NCBI GenBank assembly: GCA_038501195.1
Contig: JBBPUQ010000002.1
Coordinates: 2,170,001-2,234,000, forward strand
Direction of reading: 5' to 3'
DNA: 64,000 bases
From: Nemania diffusa
Lineage: Eukaryota; Ascomycota; Sordariomycetes; Xylariales; Xylariaceae
The position numbers and the translations under genes were made by a program. Below, in pieces: positions 48,319 to 58,178 of this stretch; the first letter of the stretch is position 1, and each line of letters begins with the position of its first letter. The notes beneath the pieces are model-generated. The model was given only the letters and a program-made list of their open reading frames with translations. It made no database searches and was not told the origin of the DNA.

Positions 48319-50248
48319 ATGGATTGCGTTGAAAAATTATTTGAAGCCTTGATGGAACCCGTAGAAAGCCTCACAGCGACTGATACGGAAGTCGATGATT
48401 TATATAATACACTGAATGCTTTCATACATTCACCAGCATCACAGGACTCAGACTACCCATACCTTCTCGAACATATCAAAGAGGCCCTTGCGTCTGAGTC
48501 TCTTGACTACGGCTACTTTCTCCATCAGATGGCCTATCTTGGAGCCCAGAAGCCGGTACAACGCAAATACAAGGGCAATAAAGCTCGCAAACTCAAGTCC
48601 TATAGATGGATAGCTCAAGGAATGAAGAACGAAACGTATCCACTCCCGAGAGGGCCTAACGCGCCCCCATTAACCCCTTCAACGACCCGACTTGCGGCGC
48701 TTGCCAGTTCCAATAACTGTGCCGCCTGTGGCAAGACAGACGCAAATATGAGATGTCCCGATTGTAACTTCCAATCTGAGAGTTTCATTGTTAATAAGAC
48801 CACGTACTGCAATAAAAAGTGTCTCCAAGACCATTACGATGCCCATAAACCGATCTGCGAAGGCCGCAAGATGGTATACCGTGCTGCAATACTGCTTCAC
48901 AGTATATTCATAGCGATTCAAGAGGCTACATACATATATCCTCTTCAGAGAATCTACGAGCAAAATGGCATTCTCTATCTTGTCGAAGATAGTTGGGATC
49001 GTGCTGCGATGACAGGACGACGGATATTCCGCCCTTTTCCAAGACATTTAGCTCAAGACCGAGCCATTTGCCGCGCTGGTGAGTTTGCCAAAACAAAACA
49101 AAAGAATTTTTTTTTCTTTTATCGTGTGCCTGGTTCTGGGAGCAAATGGTTCATTTTTATGCTACTTCTACTGAATTCCCATTCTGGGCTCTGTTTATCT
49201 TAGAGCCCTATGTACCCCCCTCCTCCTGTCCTTTGCCCAATGAAAGATTTACTAATTTGCGATATCAAAGCACTGCTATGGCACCAGAGTCAGGAGGTTC
49301 ACCTCTCAATGTCCATGCTTATAGACCATTTGTTTACACGTGAGTGACCTGTGCCTCTCCTGGTATTATTTATGTAGGTTGTTACTCACCATATTTGGAA
49401 CAGCGATGTGCAAATCCATGCAGGAGGCAATGGTCTATACGAAAAACGCGATCCGTCCCGTCTGTCGACTAGGAAAAGGACATGCACGCAACACTGGCAT
49501 CTTCGCTCACGGCGCTTTGAAGCTCACTCTGAAGTCGGATGAAGAGTACGTCGTCGATCTCGCAGCGGCCCTGCTTGGCTGGAATGAGATTCTGGCCCCG
49601 TGGCGTCCGTGGGCCGACCTGAGAGTCACCGACATGGATCTAGAACCTCTCGCGACTATGCGAAAGAGCAATCCACCGAGAATCTCGCGGTCCATATTAG
49701 AATTACAGCAATTTCAAATCCGGCAGACGATTGTGATATCCATAATAACCGAATTAGAGCCAGCGATTAAAGCGCTCTTCGATTACGACTCATCTAACAA
49801 TCTTCTCAATACTTCGCTTGATGTTTACCAACGAGCTGAGGGCGATTTGATGAGCATGGTCCGTGAGAAGATCCGCGCAATTATCAGGCACGATGCGAAT
49901 CATCATAAGCATCGTCTTTGGATGGCCGAACGTCGTAGTATCGACGTTCAAATGGCCTTAGACAAGGTCAAAATCCTCAAGAATGGTAAGTAGAATATCT
50001 CGAACCAGCTTATGCCCATTTAGGTGACTTTTTAAGTGATGGCTCTGTATGCGGTCTTCTAAAGCTTGAGAACCCATCTACAAATGGATTTGCTAACGTT
50101 TGCGAACCTCTTGTATATAGTTTGGATGACAAAACAGGAATATGACGAACTGAAAAATAGCGGAGCGGACATGAGCAAGATCTGGGCAGAGCGAATTGAC
50201 GGAAAGCTCCCCAATAACGAAGAGGGAGTTATAGATCAACTTGACTGA
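48319..50248 (+). CDS. MYND zinc-finger protein
   Basis: Four exons, 48319-49078, 49271-49339, 49404-49985 and 50121-50248, encode about 512 residues; all three introns are phase 1. The MYND finger spans about residues 134-180, with CAACG, RCPDC, YCNKKC and HKPIC supplying the paired metal ligands. After it, YRAAILLHSIFIAIQEAT and, further on, SDEEYVVDLAAALLGWNEI and APWRPWADLRV resemble a fungal family of MYND proteins with a conserved C-terminal region. MYND fingers bind short proline-containing peptides; no catalytic domain (SET) is visible, so an adaptor role is the safest inference. The first intron (192 bases) is the least certain: the acceptor at 49270 yields ALLWHQSQEVHLSMSMLIDH, which fits better than an alternative acceptor near 49203. 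Confidence 0.78.
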
Positions 50249-52974
50249 CGAGAGTCTTACTTGGTGTTATTGATGAGTTTTTACCGGATGTCTTGGAAAC
50301 ACGAAAGTATTATCCTCGCTCAAAGAAAAGAAAAAGAAGGGAGGGCTGTGTGGGAAGAAAGATCTGATAAGATCCAGACAAACTCGAGAAGATTTTTAGG
50401 GGGAAACCACTAGGACCATGAAACTCTCGGTGAAGCTTTTGTTGAGTATGAGGTGCAACCGTGTCGTTGCACTCATTGAAAAATAGGTGGCATAGGGTAG
50501 CGACGAAGCCAAAACCATAGGGGCACTGGGACAGCTCGGTTTGTTTTTTGCCCTCTTTTTAAGCCCATTAAAACAGCTATAGGAAGGACTATATGACACA
50601 GCTAAACCACAGCGATTAGGTAGTTTACATACCAGTATTACTACTTCAAGCGGACTAAGGCCTATGCTAATACATTATATTTGCAGCTCAGCTCTTCTGT
50701 GTTATTATGTTAGTGCCGGTGCGTACGTGTGCGATCCACGCTTTGTTGATACTTGATAAGCGCCCTTCGACTTGCATCAGTTTACTCGAGATTTGAGTGT
50801 CTGCGTATATTCAGTTACGGGATAGCTGAGTACAAGTTTCAAGTTATTCTTACCTGTCGGGTCATACTCGGCACATATTTGGTCGGTCTCGTATTCCCCC
50901 TTTGACAAACTTGACTCGCGGCCTGGTCCGACTGGCGTTAGACTACCTCAGGGACCGGCAACGGAGGTCACTGTTCCCCTGCTTATTTTTACCATAGATA
51001 GGTAAGTGCATTTTGGGATACGGGCTAGACTAATTCGGCTCCTCCCGAGGCGGTAGGTATGCTATATATGTAGGCATGAACTGATATCTGTGTGACTGAG
51101 TGCTGTGAACATGACGCGGTGGAATGGTTCATGAAAAGGGCAAGTAAGGTTGTAGCGAGTGACTGGCACGCTGACACTCAGACCTTTCGGTTGTTCGGTT
51201 GCTCGTCTAGCTAAGCGAGCTAGGGAAGAAGACCCTATTAGTCGGGTTAAGCTCGAGGTGAATGCACCAGCGGGAGCCGAGGCGGCCAGCAGGCAATTTG
51301 GCACTTGAGTCACGTAACGAGGGACGGATTTCGTCTTATCTTCGGCAGGTTCATCATATCACCTTTACATGCTGTGCTCGAGTATGATAACACCATGATG
51401 TTGATCACGGTTGATGTTCTAGGAAGGCGATACTACCTTGCGCATCATACATCTCGATGGTCATGCGTAGGTAGCATTACTAGCCGAGATGCATGATTAA
51501 CCTGCATCGAAAATGTTGCATTCCGGGTTAGTTTATGCATACGGTCTCTCAACAAGTAGAGTAGAAGACATGTGACGGTGGCGTTGGCGTGTTGCGGCTA
51601 TGAAATTTGAAATGGGTTCATGAGGGCTATTATCACGGACTCGTGAGTTGAACTCTCGACCAGCGCAGGTTTGCTTTTTCCGATTGATATGTTAACAGCG
51701 CTGTCCCATGTTGATAAGCGATTAATGGTGAAAATTACATTGGCCCTAGTACTTATTATAAGGAATACCCAGTTCCGGGGGAAGAGGGGGGGGTTCTTGG
51801 TGCCTGGCACTTACACAATATTACTCCTGTGATAGTCTGTAGTAGTCTGTAGATATGTGCTTGGGTATCGTCTTTTATCTCCGTTATCGGTCGTCCAGCC
51901 ACCGGTCTACACATAATTACTTGATATGTAATGCTGGGGTAATGGGTCCCCGGGGTAAGAAGAGATAGCGAACATGTTGTGAAATGGATCTCCCTGTTGT
52001 TTTTTCTCGGGCCTCAATAGGCAATTGTCATGATAAGATTTTATGCGCTGTACGCTAGGTAGATAGATGCTCATAGGAAGTAGGTAGACTTGGGGCCTAT
52101 CTACCTCCTAATTGGAAGGCATACCTAGGCAGACCTAGGTATGCATGTAGGTATAGATAGCGGCATATAGGGTCTAAACTTACGGTTAGTAGCCAATCAA
52201 CAGCCGAGGATGAAGCGTCAATCACTCCGTCTCTGTTTAGAGACGGATCCTTTTCCACTTAGTCCGCAGAACTAACACTCCGCCGTCTTTTTCATCCTCG
52301 CACATTGGCCGGTGCGTACACATCGTCCTTGCTAACTCGCGCTGCAAGCGGCTCAGATCTAATGTCCTATTCCCTTCGGTAGCATGGATGCCGCTTTACG
52401 AAGGCCGTAGTCCGACAACGCTGCATCTCGTCCCTCCACACCTCTTTACCTACCTAGCATTGATGCCCGCCCGGGCCCTCACTGCGTCGACCAGGGACCG
52501 AGATATGGCTACCTTCTAACCGATTGGAATAATATGGTCGAGACGGGCCATCGCACGATGGGCCTTTGACCTCGAGCATTGATGCCGCTTTACTGGATGC
52601 TGCAGAATGCCTGACCGGTGATGAACCTGGAATCATGCCTCAACAGTACACTGGGCCTTCCAAAGAAGGCATTTGGGTAACCTTGCCTCGGCCCTTTTGA
52701 CCATACACGGCCTTTAAGTGTTGCCGTTAGTTAGAGGATGTTCTAGATAAGGTCGCGGTGGTCAAGCACACTACTTTCCGAAGTATATTAGGGCTTCACG
52801 ACCGATCGCAGCCATCCGACTAACACTGACGAGTAACTGGTATCATCAAACGACAGAGAATCCCCCTCCCCCAGGCAAATTATAGCCTCTCATATCCTTG
52901 GATTTAGTAGGCTCGAGACACCTCCCGCGAAGACCTGGTCGTCTCGTCGCGTAATCATCCCCATCGATACCCAC
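50249..52974. other. Intergenic region of 2.7 kb
   Basis: No gene is supported. Open frames are all below 90 codons and without motifs. TAGGTA words cluster at 52080-52150. GATGCCGCTTTAC occurs twice (about 52387 and 52583), an imperfect direct repeat of unknown meaning. The last 700 bases are GC-richer and probably carry the promoter of the oxygenase gene at 52975. Confidence 0.5.
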
Positions 52975-54230
52975 ATGGCGGACACGGTGGTCATGTCCCA
53001 GCCGGTAGTGGCACAGACACAGCCGGCCTTTACTCCCATCATTTCGAAAACCTATAGCTCCAATGATAGTCGTGATGCCTTCACCCCCGCAAAGCACCTG
53101 GCTTTCGAACAGATGCCGAATGTGCACACAATGAAGGAGCTGGGATTCTCGGAAGCCATAGGTGTCTCACCTATTGCCGTCTCAGAGCCTTTCAAGCTGT
53201 TTACAGAAGAAGCCGTTATGCGGATGAGGCAAGAAGTTTTGTCGCCAGAGGTATTCGAGAATTGCCAGTATTCCAGTAATTTGGCTCATTGTTACCTTAG
53301 AGGCTTTGCTAATAAGTAATACCACCTGTCCTAAACCGAGCGCTAGTAGTTAGCTAATGACAATCAAACCTGTAGGTATGCCCCTTTTGTTTATGATGTA
53401 TGGAAGAACCCAGAGACTCTGGCAGTCGTATCTAAGATCGCAGGGATCGATCTTGTCCCGGAGATGGACTTGGAGATAGCACATATCAACATCTCAGTTA
53501 AATCCGAGGACGAGAAAAGGGAAGAACTCGAAGCTGTCGCCGAAAGGGCAAACTACGAAGCCGATGAAGGCATCGGGGGTTGTCCGTGGGAGGACGACAA
53601 GCCTATTGTCGGTTGGCACACCGATAGCTATCCATTCGTCTGCGTGACAATGCTTAGTGATTGCACAGATATGGTCGGAGGAGAGACAGCATTGCGCACT
53701 GGTAACGGCGATATTATGAAAGTGCGAGGGCCGCAAATGGCAAGTTACCCTTCCTAACCCTACCTATCGGAATATCAAAAACTAAGACTTATATGTAGGG
53801 TTGCGCAGTGGTATTACAGGGCAGATATATCGAGCACCAAGCTCTTCGGACTCTCGGGACAACGGAGCGTATCACCATGGTCACCTCCTTCAGACCACGC
53901 GACCCCCTCTGCAGAGATGACACGGTGCTGACTACTGTGCGCCCAATATCCAACATTAATGATTTGTATAATCAGTTCGCCGAGTACCGACTCCAGATCT
54001 TAGAGGAACGAATCCGTTTACAGCTGAAAGAGATTCATGATTTGTCAGCAGCGGGTCGACGGGTCCCCACCAAGAAATTGAAGAGTTTCTTCGAGGAACA
54101 GGAGAAGTTCCTCGCGCATATGAACAGAGAGATGGTAGACGACGAGGATGTTGTCGTTGGTAATATCCAGCAAGACCACATTACCATGACAACTTCGAGC
54201 AAATCAAGGAAACGGCCGAAGCTCATGTAG
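52975..54230 (+). CDS. 2-oxoglutarate/Fe(II)-dependent oxygenase-like protein
   Basis: Three exons, 52975-53315, 53376-53739 and 53799-54230, encode about 378 residues. The jelly-roll iron site is intact: VGWHTDSYPF supplies the HxD pair (His about 195, Asp about 197), YIEHQAL the distal His (about 248), and GTTERITMVTSF an Arg (about 259) suited to bind 2-oxoglutarate. MVGGETALRTG lies between them as in fungal relatives. Such enzymes hydroxylate or desaturate small molecules or proteins using oxygen; the substrate is unknown. The second intron (53740-53798) uses donor GCAAGT with acceptor TGTAG, a GC-AG intron; no GT donor gives an open join. The C-terminus is a charged helix ending in SKSRKRPKL, a possible nuclear signal. 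It is followed about 750 bases later by the cyclase gene on the same strand. Confidence 0.85.
53740..53798 (+). other. GC-AG intron of the oxygenase gene
   Basis: Reading through CAA ATG into GCAAGTTACC and rejoining at GGTTGCGCAGTG restores PQM-GCAVVLQGRY in frame. The donor hexamer GCAAGT is the usual consensus with C in place of T, and the acceptor is ATGTAG. All other introns placed in this window are GT-AG. Confidence 0.8.
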
Positions 54231-54983
54231 ATGCTTGGATAATCTACGTTCTTGATTACCTACGACCACTTAGTCCCGTGCCGTTATTTCCTCTGCGGGG
54301 TGAAGCGAGTATGACAAACTCTACTTGGCCGCCAGATCCATTCCCTATAAGGCATACGCTTGTCGGGTGTCTGGTAACACTATGCCGTCTGCAGCATCTG
54401 CTACCTTGTTGAACGCACCTATGGCAAAGATAGACAGAGCGAAGCGAAGCGTGGGGCGTTGATGATGGAACTAAATTGACGTAGGACAAGAGAGTTTGCC
54501 TGACTGAAGCCAAGATACCAAGGCGAGTGAACAGAATGAGCAGCCAAAATCCTATTAAGAAATCTTTCGTTGTCAACAGTTATTTCCATTTTATATCCGA
54601 TGAATCATGACAAACAACTCGGACTAGTCAAATATCGGTATGAGTAATCGCTCTCTGGTAGTTATATGCAGTCTATCTACTCTGTAAGATCGGACCTGAA
54701 CAACAAGAACTAACGATGGTTATCGGCGAAGATGGCTATCACCGAATAGCTACAGCAGCACTAGCATGCGTAGGGTTTTAAGTCCGATTCTTTTGAGTAT
54801 CACCGGGCGGAGAATGATGTCGCAAAACGGCGTTGTCATTGCAACTGGCAATAACCATCTAAATCCGTAACGAATAGCCTACTTCAGCTTCACGAATGAT
54901 GGTATTTAAAGTAGGAACTCTCTGGAGTTTGACTACTTCAAGCGCACCCAAGTCAATCCTGGTTACTCCATAACACGGTTAAG
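54231..54983. other. Intergenic between oxygenase and cyclase genes
   Basis: No gene is supported in these 750 bases. The minus-strand open frame 54256-54576 has no motif. The stretch should contain the oxygenase 3' UTR and the cyclase promoter. Confidence 0.5.
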
Positions 54984-56152
54984 ATGAAGGGAATTAGCAT
55001 CTTCGAGATCATTTTTTCGTCACTGCTGTCGGTAACTGTAGCTCTTCCAAGCATACGGTCCAGCCGACGAGTCGAACGCAACTTCGACCCAACCGTTGAC
55101 CTATACGCCAACTGGCCGTCATACGATGAATTACCTCTGGATTCCTCATACCCGACGAAGGCGGCGTGGGGTGTGTGGGGTGCCGACGACGAGCTGGGTG
55201 CCTTGAATCACATCACCAGAGACACAATCATGGCTGCTTCGCAAGCAATTGAAGAAGGGAGGGCGATCCCGTTGAACCTTAGGCTCGATATTCCTGATCC
55301 ACCGGCGGTTTACACTCGCAAGCCCTTGAACCATCTCTTTTTACCACAGGTCGGCTATACCGACGATGTTCTGGTGATGAATACTCAGATATCAACACAG
55401 TTCGACGGTCTACGCCACTTTCCGTATTCGACGAACAATAGTGTGTCGACTTATCAGTGGTATAATGACCTAATTGCAGACTACGAAGACGTAATAGGGC
55501 CAAAGCCTACAGAAACCCTTGGGCTTCAAGTGGCGGCTGAAAAGGGCATAGCGGTACGAGCTGTGCTATTCGACTTTGTGGGATGGATAGACGCAACTAA
55601 CCAGACGATCGACGCGTTCACCAACAGGAGTATTACGCCGGACGAACTGGACAAGGTAGCTGACTGGCAGGGAATGCCGTCCAATTGGTCAAAGCCAGGA
55701 GACATGCTTATCATCCGTACGGGGTGGGTTAGGCAGTACCAAACCTTGAATGCCACTGAGCGAAATCTCCTTGCCGTACAAGAGTGGCCTTATATCGGCA
55801 TGGAAACTAGCGATCGATCGTTGCGATGGCTGTGGGAGAAGAAACTTTCGGTAGTCGGCGCGGACAATCCTGCATTTGAAGTGGTGAGTAGCATAAGCTG
55901 TACAGGCTGTTTCATGTATGACTAACAAGCTACCGATAGTCCACAATGAGCTTCGAAATAGATGGTCACGTACGTTCGCTGCACCAAGTGTTCATCGGCG
56001 GCTGGGGCCAAAATATCGTTGAACTCCTATATCTCGAAGAGCTGGCAGAGGCGTTGCACCAAAGCGGCCGATGGAACTTCTTCATGACCATTCAGAATCT
56101 CAACGTGGTCTCAGGGATAGCATCGCCACCGAATGCCTTGGCAATCTTATGA
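54984..56152 (+). CDS. Secreted cyclase-family (kynurenine-formamidase-like) hydrolase
   Basis: Two exons, 54984-55883 and 55940-56152 (phase 0, 56-base intron with donor GTGAGT), encode about 370 residues. The N-terminus MKGISIFEIIFSSLLSVTVA is a clear signal peptide, with cleavage likely near residue 21. Family features are NWPSYDELPL, AAWGVWGADDELGALNHIT, then STQFDGLRHFPYS in the place of the metal-binding motif, and a late VVGADNPAFE. Bacterial relatives (KynB and others) use HxGTHxD; this fungal branch keeps the ST-Q-x-D...H version, so metal binding is probable but altered. Several N-x-S/T sites (NNS, NQT, NRS, NWS, NAT) fit a glycosylated extracellular protein. The substrate is unknown: hydrolysis of a cyclic amide or ester is the family expectation. 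It converges on the P450 gene with a gap of 260 bases. Confidence 0.82.
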
Positions 56153-56411
56153 GGCGGAGGTGTGAATGTATGTTTAGGATATCCATCAGTAACAGTACAG
56201 TATGGCTCCAATGAAATCATCGCTCATGGAATAACCTTCGTATATATATATGAAAATTTCCTTCCATCCATTTTACGCCCTATTCCAACTCATGCGACGA
56301 CACCAGGTTTATCCAAACGACAGGACTACTTAAATGCAACATCCTACCTCGGTAGGCGATATAATAGAAAAAGTTGGGTAGGCTCCCAACTTGCTGTATG
56401 CTTCATTTCAT

Positions 56412-58178
56412 TTACACTCGTAACTCGGCCCTCACGTCCTGGTAAGATTGGAGAATCTGCGCAGCACGCTCGGGGCTTCGAGGCTGTATATCGCAAGGGA
56501 AAGGTAGCGGCTCTAGGATAACGTGAGCATTCGTCGCTTCCGAATCGAACTCGATGATCGCTCCGGTTTTGGGACACCTCTTCCTGTTGAGGTTGAAGCC
56601 CCAGAGCACACCGGCGCCGGAGACGAACATTTCGTCGTCGACAATGTGCTGGCCTAGACACGTCCGACGACCCCAACCGAAAGAGTGCATGCCGACTCCC
56701 TCTCGAAAGTTCGGGTATCTCGAGAGTGGCTCCTGGTAGGTAGGCCAACCTTTCTCAAGGTAGCGCTCAGGGTGGTAGTTCTCGGGATCGGGGTACATCT
56801 CCGGGACGCGGTTCATGGCCCTGTACAGTTCATTAGCCCGACGGGGAAGTCTCAAGAATGGGGGGTGCCATACCATTCACACGCTAGAATAATGGTACCC
56901 TTCGTTATCTTCTCGCCACGGTATTCATCGTCAACTTCGCATTGATGAGGGACACCTTGAGACTAGTCAGCGCTGATATGCAAAACAAATTAGGGGCGAA
57001 ACCAAACACTAACCAAGTGGGACTCCAGAGCGCCACCGAAGCGTTTCTTTCAGACATGCGCGCACAGTTGGAAGATCTGGAATGTCCGCCGTCGTTGGTA
57101 GCCTGTCACCGCACACCCTATCGATCTCCTCTTGGGCTTTCTTCTGCCACTCAGGATTCAGGGACATGGCCATAAGGAAGAACTCGAGAGGGCCGGCAAT
57201 GGTGATGACTCCAACTAGGTTTTGGAACCCCAACATGCAGCTAGCGGATTCTTCATCCTTCGCATTCTGCTGGAGAGTGGTGTTGCCTTGTTGCTGAAGA
57301 CCCTTGAAATATCGATAAGACCAGGTGTTCTCAGGCAGATTACCGTCTAGGAACCTCTGCTTGGCGAGTTGGAAGGAATTGAGCCACCACTGTCTCTGGT
57401 GGTCCTCCCTTGCGCGCTCGAACTTTTTCCAGGGGTTCAGGGCCCAAGGGATGTGCCACAAGGGAGTCACGGTGTTGACAATGGGGCCAGAGACGGACAT
57501 CTGCCCTAATGTGCGGTCGGCACTATTTCCGTTTTCTTTACCTTGGGTAGCATCATCCCAAGCTAGACGGCTCATGATGCGTCCGCAGTGCTCTCTCGAG
57601 TAAGCGTGGAAATTCGCTGGGTCTATCAAGAGAACAGCCAGGAATCTTCGCACCTCCGATTCTATCACCCCATAGAAGTGGTGTCGGTGAAAATCCGCCA
57701 TGGCGGCGTGAACCCATTTCCGCTGCGTTTTCCAGTAGTCTTGAAGGTTCGGGCGCGTTAGTAAATCGAGCCCGTATCGTGTAACACACTGCTTACCTTG
57801 ACGGTCCATCAATGCAACGTAGCCGGGACCGGTCTTGTGGTTGAAGAGGGCACGGATCTGGGGTCTCCCGGCGTACTTGTTCCCTCGCTTTACAAGAATC
57901 TCTTCGGCGATCTTCTCATCGGAGATGATAATGAATTTCTGGCCCATCATGCTCGTGCGGTAGATAGGTCCGTATATGTCGGCCCATTCTTTGAATTTCT
58001 TCCACATCTGGAACCGATCTAAATCGTGCACTCGCCCAACGAACGGGAACTGCTTTGGTCCGGGGAATCCCGTCTTAGAACTCCCGCCATTTTGCCTCCA
58101 TGAAAGGAGTTGCCGGAGTACAGATATGAGAAGGCTTGGTACCGCCAGATACAGTAGTATGAGATGAATGCTCTCCAT
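56412..58178 (-). CDS. Cytochrome P450 monooxygenase (OrdA-like subgroup)
   Basis: Three exons on the minus strand, 58178-57014, 56955-56874 and 56820-56412, give about 551 residues with consistent phases. The N-terminus IHLILLYLAVPSLLISVL is a membrane anchor, followed by the proline hinge GFPGPKQFPFVG. The K-helix carries KETLRW (Glu about 378, Arg about 381), then YPDPENYHPERY, and the haem loop reads SFGWGRRTCLG, with Cys about 470 as axial ligand. It is therefore a plausible active microsomal P450; the reductase partner is not in the window. In the I-helix the usual acid-Thr pair is absent (TIAGPLEFFLMAM), which I associate with fungal P450s annotated as O-methylsterigmatocystin oxidoreductase-like. 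The substrate is unknown. It lies tail-to-tail with the cyclase gene, with the oxygenase just beyond. Confidence 0.92.

Noticed and set aside
52975..58178. Complete secondary-metabolite biosynthetic cluster
   Set aside because: No synthase, synthetase, terpene cyclase, prenyltransferase or transporter is present in the window; only tailoring-type enzymes are seen.
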